This document shows positions 17,800 through 26,059 of a DNA stretch of 38,610 bases, piece by piece. The DNA is taken from NCBI GenBank assembly GCA_020629415.1, contig JAHDDL010000035.1, positions 1 through 38,610 of the forward strand, read 5' to 3'. Position numbers and translations under genes: made by a program. This DNA comes from Maribacter sp. GTDB lineage: Bacteria; Bacteroidota; Bacteroidia; Flavobacteriales; Flavobacteriaceae. The notes under the pieces are model-generated. The model made no database searches. It was not told the origin of the DNA and worked only from the letters and a program-made list of their open reading frames with translations. How positions within the stretch are numbered: the first letter of the stretch is position 1; each line of letters opens with the position of its first letter.

Positions 17800-19026
17800 T
17801 TATTCATCTTCAAATACAGAGCTGGAATACTGCATTTGTTTACCTGAGTTAAAGGCTTCTAAAAAACGATCATCCCTATCTTTCTTATTTATGGGTTCGT
17901 CACTTAAATTAAAGGCTACATTCTGTGCACTCTTACCTTGTGCCATTCTATTGCTTACTACATAGCCAGAACCATCGCTCTGTAAAAGATTTACAGAATA
18001 CTCATCATATGAACTGTTAATGGTATTGCCCATGTTTACCGCTAACCCAACACTACGCTGCCCTACCTCTACCATATAGACATCTAGCCCACCATAACCG
18101 TCCCTACCATCAGAAGCGAATACCAAACTACTATTGGATATTGGATTGGGAAGTACATCGTTCTTCTCCGTATTTACTTTTGATCCCAAGTTTTTAGCTT
18201 GCCCTAAAGTTCCATTTTTTTGAATTGTTGCTACATAAATATCATATTCCCCAAATGTACCCGGCATATTGGATGCAAAAAATAATCGACTGCCATCTGG
18301 CGAAATTGCGGGATGCTTTGCGGAGAAATCACCGGGACAAACTGCTACCTCGGTAATTTTTTTCCATTCACCGTCAACCTTATCGGCTTTGTAGATTTTA
18401 TGTATTTCTTTCTTTTTGGAAAACATACCGGTTGTAGGCTTACGGTATACTTTTTTACTGTAATATGCAGTGTTGCCACCATTTGTCAATGCTACCGGTG
18501 GTGCATATTCACCAGAAGTTTTTACCGGTGCCGCGGTGTTAGAAGCAAATTCCTTTATGGCTCCTTGATCACCCCATGGCAAAAAATTTCTTCTATTATT
18601 GGAGGTTAGACGTGATGGCACAACAGTACGTGTCATTTTATAATCGTCTTTGACCAGCTCTGTCCAGTTTTCATCGGCTATTTCGTTTTGGACTTCTTTG
18701 CCCAATTGAGAAACCGCATGGTCAAATCTTTTTTGATAGCTCCTTTTTAAAGTACCGTCTTCAGAAATTTCCATGAGCCTACCATACCAGTATAATGCAT
18801 TTGCATAATTTTTGGTCAAGAAATTAGCATTACCCAAATCTTCAAAAATCTCTGAATCAGAAAAACCTAAACTTTTTAGCTTGTTGTAATTCTCTGTACG
18901 GTTGGTTACCTCTTCAACCTTTCTTTGCTTAAAACTTGTGCTGTTGTCATTGTAGGCCAAATCTTGGCCATAACCCATGGTTGCCATACAGGCAAACAAT
19001 AGGGTGAATTTAATTGAATTGTTCAT
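17800..19026 (-). CDS. PD40 beta-propeller envelope protein
   Basis: A 408-residue exported protein with a Sec signal (cleavage near GYGQ). Residues ~45-90 look like a TPR-type helical repeat (NYNKLKSLG, NYANALYWYGRL). The C-terminal half carries PD40/WD40-like repeats: HPAISPDGSRLFFASN (238-253), YDIYVA and LVFASDGRDGYGGLDVYM (301-318). The architecture resembles PorE and related OmpA-linked proteins that sit beside PorP/SprF genes, but no OmpA domain is present. It ends SSVFEDE, similar to its partner's acidic tail. Probably a periplasmic partner of the downstream barrel. Confidence 0.8.
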   Translation of the reverse strand: MNNSIKFTLLFACMATMGYGQDLAYNDNSTSFKQRKVEEVTNRTENYNKLKSLGFSDSEIFEDLGNANFLTKNYANALYWYGRLMEISEDGTLKRSYQKRFDHAVSQLGKEVQNEIADENWTELVKDDYKMTRTVVPSRLTSNNRRNFLPWGDQGAIKEFASNTAAPVKTSGEYAPPVALTNGGNTAYYSKKVYRKPTTGMFSKKKEIHKIYKADKVDGEWKKITEVAVCPGDFSAKHPAISPDGSRLFFASNMPGTFGEYDIYVATIQKNGTLGQAKNLGSKVNTEKNDVLPNPISNSSLVFASDGRDGYGGLDVYMVEVGQRSVGLAVNMGNTINSSYDEYSVNLLQSDGSGYVVSNRMAQGKSAQNVAFNLSDEPINKKDRDDRFLEAFNSGKQMQYSSSVFEDE

Positions 19027-19181
19027 GTTACTAGATTTTGGGGATTAATACTCCAAAGGTCTTGTAACTTTCTTGATCGCTTATTAATAAAAATTCATAG
19101 GTTTTTGAAAATTTAATAAACTATTAAATAGATAATTTCAATTAAATTACTGAAAATCAATTATTTAAATTGTGTTATCAA

Positions 19182-19325
19182 TTATTTTTCAACCTGTTTA
19201 TTTTTTCTCTTGTCCTTAATGTAGGTGTATCCCAAATATGCAAGCTGTAAACCCACTGCCGCCATTTTCAATTTTCTACTTCTTACCAATAATTTCGCTA
19301 CTCCAAAAAGTGGTGTTAATCTCAT
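19182..19325 (-). CDS. small basic membrane-type protein (47 residues)
   Basis: An ATG at 19323-19325 opens a 47-codon frame ending in TAA at 19182. The product begins MRLTPLFGVAKLL and ends in a lysine-rich tail (KDKRKNKQVEK). A mildly hydrophobic central segment (MAAVGLQLAYLGYTYI, residues 21-36) is flanked by basic residues, suggesting one short membrane-associated helix. It fills part of an otherwise empty 537-base gap next to the DUF2383 gene. No family was recognised; codon use looks normal for this genome. It may be a small stress-related membrane protein, which is a guess from location. Confidence 0.55.
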   Translation of the reverse strand: MRLTPLFGVAKLLVRSRKLKMAAVGLQLAYLGYTYIKDKRKNKQVEK

Positions 19326-19563
19326 AATTTTATTTTTATAGTTGATCACAAAAGTAATGGAGAGACATATTGAAGCTTTGCTCTATACATAGAAATGATA
19401 CACCATAAACATTAAAAACCTTTATGATTTACAGTATGTCACAGATTATTGAATACAGCAAAACATCTACTTTTTACAACTAAGCATTACCGTCTAATGG
19501 CATTACCTTGTAAGTAGAAAATTTGTTTAATCATAGACCATAGTGTCTAGTAAAATTTAATAC
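19326..19563. other. divergent intergenic region upstream of the DUF2383 gene
   Basis: With 19027-19181 this is the rest of a 537-base gap; apart from the 47-residue frame nothing coding is supported. It must hold the promoter of the DUF2383 gene and of the small protein, but no clear -33/-7 pair could be assigned. Confidence 0.5.
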
Positions 19564-20016
19564 ATGAATACTGATATAAAGAAAATTGAAGACCATTTAA
19601 AAGATTTGATAAGTAAAAACGAAGATGCCATAAAAGGATTTGAGAAAGCCTCTGAAAATTCTAAGGATGTTGGAATTAAAAGTTATTTTGAGAAAAAAAT
19701 TATTGACCGTATGCAATTCTTAAAGGAGCTAAGAGCATCGGTACCTGAATTGGAATTAGGTAGTGTAGCCATTGAAGGAAGCGCTGCGGGAACATTACAC
19801 AGAACTTGGATGGATGTAAAAGCATTCTTTGCAGAAGATAATGATGAAGCAATGTTAGAGGAAGCCATAAGAGGCGACAAAGCGGCAATCAATGATTACG
19901 ATAATGCTTTGGCCGAGGTCATGATGCCACACAGATTAAAGGAAATCATTAGAGTGCAAAAAGAACATTTACAGAATGCACTAGAAACAACTGAGATTTT
20001 AGAAGATTATAGATAA
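19564..20016 (+). CDS. DUF2383 / PA2169-family four-helix bundle protein
   Basis: A 150-residue all-helical, acidic protein of the PA2169/DUF2383 family, a ferritin-like four-helix bundle usually linked to stress. No signal peptide, so it is cytoplasmic. Helix-rich segments run through IKKIEDHLKDLISKNEDAI, then EKKIIDRMQFLKELRA, a central TLHRTWMDVKAFF and a final VMMPHRLKEIIRVQKEHL. It converges with the hibernation factor gene across a shared terminator. The biochemical function of the family is not established. Confidence 0.85.
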   Translation: MNTDIKKIEDHLKDLISKNEDAIKGFEKASENSKDVGIKSYFEKKIIDRMQFLKELRASVPELELGSVAIEGSAAGTLHRTWMDVKAFFAEDNDEAMLEEAIRGDKAAINDYDNALAEVMMPHRLKEIIRVQKEHLQNALETTEILEDYR

Positions 20017-20028
20017 ATCATCTATAAT

Positions 20029-20062
20029 AAAAAAGCCCTTGCAAATTGCAAGGGCTTTTTTT
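20029..20062. terminator. bidirectional terminator
   Basis: A 16-base inverted repeat (20029-20044 with 20046-20061) with A and T runs at the two ends serves both the plus-strand DUF2383 gene and the minus-strand hibernation factor gene. Confidence 0.9.
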
Positions 20063-20069
20063 GTGCTCA

Positions 20070-20372
20070 TTAGTAAGTTTTCATTTTGTCTTTACGCTTT
20101 TTCAACTGTCGTTCCAATTCACTGACAGATTCATTTACCGATTCTTCAAAATTTTGATTACTTGCCTCTGCAAAAATTCTAGGACCAGGTACGCTTAATC
20201 TTATATTGCAAATCATACCTGTTTCATCAGAAGATGTATTTTCTTGTTTTAAAAAGACATCTGCCCTGATAATATCATCGAATTTGGCATGCACCTTGTT
20301 CAGTTTTTCTTCTGCATATCCTTCTAATCTATTGCTGGCGGTTACACCGTCGTACTCAAATATTATATCCAT
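20070..20372 (-). CDS. hpf: ribosome hibernation promoting factor (short form)
   Basis: A 100-residue HPF/RaiA-type protein that binds the 30S subunit in stationary phase and helps store ribosomes as inactive dimers. It has the usual N-terminal ligand pattern (DIIFEYDGVTAS), the AEEKLNKVHAKF helix, the ICNIRLSVPGP strand region and a basic C-terminus (KKRKDKMKTY) facing rRNA. It is the short form without the dimerisation domain of long HPF. Its neighbour across the terminator is the stress-type DUF2383 gene. Confidence 0.9.
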   Translation of the reverse strand: MDIIFEYDGVTASNRLEGYAEEKLNKVHAKFDDIIRADVFLKQENTSSDETGMICNIRLSVPGPRIFAEASNQNFEESVNESVSELERQLKKRKDKMKTY

Positions 20373-20465
20373 AGTTTATATTTAAAAATCGAGGTCTAGA
20401 CCATATGGGCCAACACCTAGATATTATAGTTCATTTTAAAATTTTAGTAATTTTCTATTACACTC

Positions 20466-20864
20466 TTATTTATCAACATTTACCATCCAGCCAATGCCAA
20501 AACGGTCTGTACATCTACCAAAATATCCCCATTCCCGTTCTCTAAACTCGTGGTGAATTTGACCTTCGTTAGACAATTCCTCAAAAATTTGTTTTCCTTC
20601 ATCCATAGTATCCAAATCAACACTCATATTAATTTGGTTACCATTGTTCAACGGTGTATCGGGTGCGGCATCATATGCCATAAAATGTACTCCCTTTCCC
20701 TTTAATTCTGCGTGTTGTAATTTTTGACGAAATGATGATGGCACGTCAATTTTCTTATCCTCGTATGTTTGTTTGTTCTTTATATCTGCATTGAACAGAT
20801 TTGCGTAGAAACTTAATGCTTCTTGGCAATTGCCGTTAAAGGCTAAATATGCTTGTATTTTCAT
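20466..20864 (-). CDS. VOC superfamily (PhnB-like) protein
   Basis: A 132-residue protein of the vicinal oxygen chelate fold, PhnB/glyoxalase-like subgroup. It shows the typical start AYLAFNGNCQEALSFY, a central HFMAYD strand and the family end motif WGYFGRCTDRFGIGWMVN. The chemical reaction of this subgroup is mostly unknown; the resemblance does not make it a glyoxalase. It lies 64 bases after the three-gene PLP/FAD operon on the same strand and could be co-transcribed. Confidence 0.82.
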   Translation of the reverse strand: MKIQAYLAFNGNCQEALSFYANLFNADIKNKQTYEDKKIDVPSSFRQKLQHAELKGKGVHFMAYDAAPDTPLNNGNQINMSVDLDTMDEGKQIFEELSNEGQIHHEFREREWGYFGRCTDRFGIGWMVNVDK

Positions 20865-20928
20865 GATAATTATTTTTATTCAAGATACCCAACAACGGAT
20901 AATTACATTGTCTTAAAACACTTTGTTC

Positions 20929-22434
20929 TTAATGCATTTCATTATGCTTTTCTAACACGATCTTATTGTCATCAATAAATTGAAAAAATGATAATTTTTC
21001 ATTAGACCCCGTAAATATTAAATTGGTAGATAGCTCAAAAAGATGTGCTTCTGTTTCAAAAAAATGCATCATGTAACCAGCGGTGTTAACAAAGGCAACG
21101 TAATCCCCTATTTCCGGTAATTTTGGTAGGGTAATTTTTCGTTTAAGCAACACATCTCTTTCCAAACAATAAGCTCCGGTAAAAAATACATCTACATCTT
21201 TATCATTTTCAACCTCAGAGTTATATAGCATATAGGGGTCCAAAAGAAAATCTGCACTTGAGCTCATCATTTGGCTCATATTCATTTCTAGCCCTACTAA
21301 CCATTGCCCTTTGGCATCTTTTTTTCTGTGGATTACTTTCGCAACCGTTATTCCTACTTGGTCCAATAGCGATCTACCTGGCTCAATGCGTATCTCTATA
21401 TTATTTTTAAGCAACAAAGATGCTACCGATAACCCTGATGCTTCATCCATAAAATCTAGCACCTCTTTTATAAAAGAACCTTTATTTATCTTATTGAAGT
21501 ACGGGTAGGTATTCAATTTACCATTCAACTTGCCATCTTCTAGCCTAAAGCCCAATCCATTATCATTGAAAGTAATATCATTGTTCTGGTTTAATACAGC
21601 ATCTTTTAATTTTTCATTGAAATTCGTCCACTCTTTTTCTTCTTCTAAATAGTTCATTAAAATTCCGCCGCCTATATCTATGAACGAAATAGGGTATCCT
21701 TTTTCTTTTAAGGTTGAAACAATTTTTATACTAGCTATTAAACTTACACTTCGTTGGTGAGTAGAATAACTATCCAAATGAAAATGTAGTCCTGTAACTT
21801 CCAATAAATCAAAAGTTTTACCCTCGCCAACGTAAGAACCTATAAAATCTACTACGTCTTTTACATCAAATCCAAAACGACTATACAGTTTCTCACCATC
21901 AACCTCAAAACCGCTAATGCGAAAACCTACTTTTGCCTTTTTATTAAGTTTTGTAGCAACAGTCTGGGTCAACCTACATTCATCTTCATTATCCAAAATA
22001 ATAGGTACACCATGTTCAATTGCCAACTTTATTTGTGCTTCTGTCTTTATTGCTGCGGTCAGCACTAAATTTTCACTATTACCACCTAATGCCAATGATT
22101 GTTCCAATTCCTTAAAACTGGCGGTATCTACACCTATACCAGAAGCAAATGCCTGTTTTACGAGACCTTTGGATTTGTTTGCCTTTCTTGCATAGAAAAT
22201 TCTGTATTTAAGACCGTACGAATTAAAGACCTGTTTATAGATTTCACAATTTTGATTAAAAGATGGTAAATGATGAATGTTTATGGGCGAACCATATCTT
22301 TCTATTAAACCATTTATAAGCCCTGTATCTATAAAAATCTCATGCATCCAATCAGAAGTTTTTGGAGTAAGTTGATATTTTGGCTTCCCTTTATAGTACA
22401 TTTTCTTCTTTTTTAACTTTAGCGATTCTTCCAT
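20929..22434 (-). CDS. Y4yA/SbnH-like PLP-dependent decarboxylase
   Basis: A 501-residue fold-type III PLP enzyme of the diaminopimelate/ornithine decarboxylase group, Y4yA-like subgroup. The Schiff-base lysine is Lys84 (FYARKANKS), with LHFHLDS, the phosphate loop IDIGGG, EPGRSL and the partner-subunit segment AYCLERD. The longer ATG (22434) overlaps the upstream gene by 44 bases; an ATG at 22401 would overlap by 11. In staphyloferrin B synthesis SbnH has this fold and decarboxylates an intermediate. Here it is the last gene of a unit with an SbnA-like enzyme, so a related role is inferred. Confidence 0.82.
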   Translation of the reverse strand: MEESLKLKKKKMYYKGKPKYQLTPKTSDWMHEIFIDTGLINGLIERYGSPINIHHLPSFNQNCEIYKQVFNSYGLKYRIFYARKANKSKGLVKQAFASGIGVDTASFKELEQSLALGGNSENLVLTAAIKTEAQIKLAIEHGVPIILDNEDECRLTQTVATKLNKKAKVGFRISGFEVDGEKLYSRFGFDVKDVVDFIGSYVGEGKTFDLLEVTGLHFHLDSYSTHQRSVSLIASIKIVSTLKEKGYPISFIDIGGGILMNYLEEEKEWTNFNEKLKDAVLNQNNDITFNDNGLGFRLEDGKLNGKLNTYPYFNKINKGSFIKEVLDFMDEASGLSVASLLLKNNIEIRIEPGRSLLDQVGITVAKVIHRKKDAKGQWLVGLEMNMSQMMSSSADFLLDPYMLYNSEVENDKDVDVFFTGAYCLERDVLLKRKITLPKLPEIGDYVAFVNTAGYMMHFFETEAHLFELSTNLIFTGSNEKLSFFQFIDDNKIVLEKHNEMH

Positions 22435-24208
22435 CTAATCTTAATATTTCTTTGCAAACAGATTTTGCCCAGATTGTTGCAAAATCATTTCTGGTTCTTG
22501 ATAAGGTATCGTTATCGCATGTTATACCTTCCGTTGGTGTTCCGTAAAATGAAATATTTGGGTTGGCATGACCATTTTTATCAATTGCGTTTCCCTCTTT
22601 ATTAATTTCAATGCAACCCGGTCTATATTTTGTATTTAACTTATTTTCAAATTCGCGAATTATTCCATTTTCTAGCAAATTTTGATAAAGTTCATTTCTA
22701 AACTTACCTTCCTTAGCTCTTGATATTGTTGCGTTTACCAAATAATCTACTACAGTTTCTTGTTGATTTTTAATTGATAATCTAAAATTGCCATCGTAAT
22801 TATTGTGTGAAACGTTTGCCGATTTAGCATAAGAAAAATCTAAAATACCTGCCTTACTTAAAGCCAGCATCTTTTGCATATTTTTAATAGGCGGACCATA
22901 GGAAAGCCTATTGAACAATCCGAAGTAATAGACATCGAATTTTTTATGGGAACCTGCATCCAAACCACCAAAGCTATAAAGTTCATTGAAAATGGGACTT
23001 ATTTTACGCCAGGTGCCTACTGCTGCCATGAACGGACTTTTATCTTCCCCTAATTTAGTTTCATTTATCAAAAACTCTATATACACCTGCAATAGTACCG
23101 ATGTTAATTTAGGCTCCTCCTTAAAAGGATCTACTATGGAGTCCCAATTAAAAACGGGACACTCAGGGTAGTCTTCATGAAAATATTGTACTTGGTTCTC
23201 TATTACGGTAAAATCTTTATCAAAATAGAATTGATGACCATAATTTTTAAACAGTACGCGGTAGTAGGCAAAATAAAATTCTCTTTTGATCAAAGGCAAC
23301 AACGTACAACTAAAACTAATGGGTTTGTTGCGTTGCAGTTCTGCCACTACTTCTTTGGTAAAAAAATACAAATCGGTTTCAGACGTAGGTAATCCATTTC
23401 TGGGTACCATGGGCAAACCTGTTCTTGAAAATGGATAGATTTTTGAAGGCTCATCCCCGGAAGAACTATATTTCAATACTCCCTTATCATTCTTCATAAA
23501 TTTACCATTTCTACCTTCCGTCAAAGCTAAAATGGCATCAATAGCGGTCAAGCCAAAACCTTTTACGGCAACCGCAGATTCTGCTTTTAAGGACTCTAAT
23601 TTTTCATTGGTGGGATAAATAAAATCAACCTTGTTTTTTAATACATTATTATTTGGTTGCTGAGATTTAAAAGAATGGTGACCAGTAGTAAAAAGAACCT
23701 TGTTGCATGAAACTACCTGCTTTTCATGACTTGTACCATTTGTATAGAATATTTGATAATTATTATTCTTATCTAACATATTGGTAACTGTACCAATGTG
23801 TGTTACTACCTTTATATGCTCTGGTAAATGATCTAAAACAGATTGATAACATGCCGCCAAATACTTACCAACTAATGCTCTGGGCGCGTATTTTCCCTGT
23901 GCGGTGTCCTTATAACCATTTTGGGTCAGCCAAGTGACAAAATCCGGAGTAGAACCGGCTATTGAAAAAGGTTCTTTTAATAACCAACTGTTGATATGGC
24001 GGTTGGCATAGTTCATAATTAAATATTCAGGTTGATCAGTTCTATAAACATCTCCCGACGCCAAAAATTTGGTAGTATTGAAAATATGAATTTGTATAGG
24101 CTTAGAAATCTGAGCTTCATTTAAAAAAGCCACCAATCTTTCAAAACCATAAAATCCTTTAGGTCCAAAACCAACAATTCCTATGTTATATGCGCTATTG
24201 TCCTTCAT
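22391..24208 (-). CDS. FAD/NAD(P)-binding protein (NAD_binding_9 type)
   Basis: A 605-residue flavin-binding protein with the dinucleotide motif GIVGFGPKGFYGFERL at the N-terminus and a second glycine-rich VKGFGLTAIDAI near residue 215-226. This architecture belongs to a poorly characterised FAD/NAD(P)-binding family seen in small biosynthetic operons. No signal peptide. It starts 12 bases after the SbnA-like gene and overlaps the Y4yA-like gene, so all three are one unit. It could oxidise the SbnA-type product, a job done by the NAD-dependent SbnB in staphylococci; that is a proposal only. Confidence 0.75.
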   Translation of the reverse strand: MKDNSAYNIGIVGFGPKGFYGFERLVAFLNEAQISKPIQIHIFNTTKFLASGDVYRTDQPEYLIMNYANRHINSWLLKEPFSIAGSTPDFVTWLTQNGYKDTAQGKYAPRALVGKYLAACYQSVLDHLPEHIKVVTHIGTVTNMLDKNNNYQIFYTNGTSHEKQVVSCNKVLFTTGHHSFKSQQPNNNVLKNKVDFIYPTNEKLESLKAESAVAVKGFGLTAIDAILALTEGRNGKFMKNDKGVLKYSSSGDEPSKIYPFSRTGLPMVPRNGLPTSETDLYFFTKEVVAELQRNKPISFSCTLLPLIKREFYFAYYRVLFKNYGHQFYFDKDFTVIENQVQYFHEDYPECPVFNWDSIVDPFKEEPKLTSVLLQVYIEFLINETKLGEDKSPFMAAVGTWRKISPIFNELYSFGGLDAGSHKKFDVYYFGLFNRLSYGPPIKNMQKMLALSKAGILDFSYAKSANVSHNNYDGNFRLSIKNQQETVVDYLVNATISRAKEGKFRNELYQNLLENGIIREFENKLNTKYRPGCIEINKEGNAIDKNGHANPNISFYGTPTEGITCDNDTLSRTRNDFATIWAKSVCKEILRLDGRIAKVKKEENVL

Positions 24209-24220
24209 AAATCAATCTGT

Positions 24221-25225
24221 CTACCAACCTCCCAAAGGAGTAAATGCGTTTCTACTTTCCGGTAATTCTTTTAATAACCAATCTTTGTTATAAATTGTAT
24301 CTAAATAGCGCTCACCGCGATCACATAAAAACAGTGCACAATTACTGCCCGCCTCTATATTTTTTCCATATTTTTTAACTGCACTTATCATACCCCCAGA
24401 TGAACCACCACATAAAATAGATTCGTTTTCCAATAACGACCAACAACCTCTGGCACAATCAACATCATCTACGTACACGTAATCATGGATTTTTTTGGTA
24501 TCTAGAAATTGTGATGGTACGCCTGCCCCATGACCGGGAATCAATCTTTTTAAAGGAGGACCTCCAAATAGCACACTGCCAACCGCATCTACCGCTATAA
24601 TCTTAACATCAAGATTGTTTTCATAAATATAATCCGCACAACCCATTAAAGTACCGCAGGTACTTGTTGCCACAAATAGGTAGTCTAATTTGCCCTCTAA
24701 AGAATCCATAATCTCCGTCATGGTTTTATGATGGGTCAAAGGATTATCTTGATTACCATATTGGTTAGACCAAAAACTGTTTGGAATGCTGATCAACAAA
24801 TATTGAACGCGCTCTAATCTTGCCGCTAAAAACCCTCCATCTTCTTTTGGTTCTGTAACTTTCTCTATACGGGCACCATACGTTTTTAGGATTTTCTCTG
24901 TATGCGGATTTAATTTAGGGTCTACAACCACAATTAAATTAAGGCCATAATACAAACATGCCTGTGCCAAACCCACGGCCATATTACCCGAACTTGACTC
25001 TATAACCGTATCTCCCTTTTTTATTCTACCATCGGCAAATGCTTGTTGTAATATAAAAAGAGAGGTTCTGTCTTTTATACTCCCAGCTGGGTTAGCAGCT
25101 TCTAGCTTACCTAAAAGGTTAAACTTATTGTGCCCTAAAATTTTGTTTAATCTTACCAAGGGTGTATGGCCTATAGTTTCTATAATGGATTCAGAAACAG
25201 TATCCGAAATATTTTGTGTTATCAT
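24221..25225 (-). CDS. SbnA-like cysteine synthase family PLP enzyme
   Basis: A 334-residue fold-type II PLP enzyme of the cysteine synthase group, starting at the ATG at 25225 (the TTG at 25246 is less likely). PLP-lysine Lys51 lies in NPAGSIKDR, the phosphate-binding loop is SSSGNMAVGLAQ, and GGSSGG lies near the end. The SSSGN variant and the length match SbnA, which joins O-phosphoserine and glutamate on the way to 2,3-diaminopropionate, better than ordinary CysK or CysM. It heads the three-gene operon. True cysteine synthase activity cannot be ruled out. Confidence 0.78.
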   Translation of the reverse strand: MITQNISDTVSESIIETIGHTPLVRLNKILGHNKFNLLGKLEAANPAGSIKDRTSLFILQQAFADGRIKKGDTVIESSSGNMAVGLAQACLYYGLNLIVVVDPKLNPHTEKILKTYGARIEKVTEPKEDGGFLAARLERVQYLLISIPNSFWSNQYGNQDNPLTHHKTMTEIMDSLEGKLDYLFVATSTCGTLMGCADYIYENNLDVKIIAVDAVGSVLFGGPPLKRLIPGHGAGVPSQFLDTKKIHDYVYVDDVDCARGCWSLLENESILCGGSSGGMISAVKKYGKNIEAGSNCALFLCDRGERYLDTIYNKDWLLKELPESRNAFTPLGGW

Positions 25226-25549
25226 ATTCAATAGATTATTATCCAAGAGGAAAAAATGAGGATTGTTTACTTTGCTAAAAGTACTTGGATGATAACTCTT
25301 TATATACCGCTATTCAATAATTAAATAACTCTTTCGGTTTTAAGTCAAAAAAGGAAATAAAAAGCTCCATTTTCATAGACTGATCAAAAAGATAATTCAC
25401 AACTCTGACAATCAGTATTTTAAATTAAAAATGTTTTTTTTATGACTTTTACTTTCAGAAGAAAATTTTAAGATTATTTGTTATCAAATCTCAGTCTTTT
25501 TCTAAAAAAATACCTAATTTCAGGGAACTCAAACAAATAGGAAAAACGA
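25226..25549. other. divergent intergenic region
   Basis: About 320 bases of AT-rich DNA between the SbnA-like gene (leftward) and the Mo-hydroxylase genes (rightward). It must contain both promoters, but no convincing -33/-7 pair was found on either strand. No open frame or hairpin stands out. Confidence 0.5.
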
Positions 25550-26014
25550 ATGGCAAATTTCAGTTTAAAAGTTAACGGACAAACGAAAGAAGTAGATGTA
25601 GATCCTTCTACACCAATGCTTTGGGTATTGCGAGACCATTTAAAATTAGTAGGTACAAAATTTGGTTGCGGTATTGCACAATGTGGTGCATGTACCGTTC
25701 ATTTGGGCGATAATGCCGTTAGGTCTTGTCAACTACCCGTATCAGCAGTTGGCGAACAATCAATAACAACTATTGAAGGCCTCTCTGAAAACGGAGATCA
25801 CCCGGTTCAAAAAGCTTGGTTAGAAGAAGATGTGTACCAATGTGGGTATTGCCAAGCGGGTCAAATTATGAATGCCAGCGCATTTTTAAAGAGAAATCCT
25901 AACCCTACCGATACTGAAATTGAAGATGCTATGAACGGTAATATCTGTCGTTGTGGTACTTATACGCGCATAAAGAAAGCTATAAAAAATGCTTCCACTA
26001 TTTCTAACGCGTAA
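25550..26014 (+). CDS. iorA: (2Fe-2S)-binding small subunit of a molybdenum hydroxylase
   Basis: A 154-residue electron-transfer subunit with two [2Fe-2S] clusters. The plant-ferredoxin-type site is Cys40, Cys45, Cys48 and Cys60 ([12 protein letters not shown]); the helical domain site is Cys98, Cys101, Cys133 and Cys135 (QCGYC, CRC). No signal peptide; it would be exported with its Tat-bearing large partner, encoded 45 bases downstream. The two-subunit make-up without an FAD subunit matches isoquinoline 1-oxidoreductase and related aldehyde oxidoreductases. The gene symbol reflects family resemblance, not a proven substrate. Confidence 0.9.
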   Translation: MANFSLKVNGQTKEVDVDPSTPMLWVLRDHLKLVGTKFGCGIAQCGACTVHLGDNAVRSCQLPVSAVGEQSITTIEGLSENGDHPVQKAWLEEDVYQCGYCQAGQIMNASAFLKRNPNPTDTEIEDAMNGNICRCGTYTRIKKAIKNASTISNA

Positions 26015-26059
26015 TTTTTGTCCCATAATTACGGGATTTAACCTTCAAAAAATAAAAAG

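Noticed and set aside
20929..25225. Complete siderophore cluster
   Set aside because: No NIS synthetase, NRPS, exporter or TonB receptor gene was found in the window; only the precursor-type enzymes are present.
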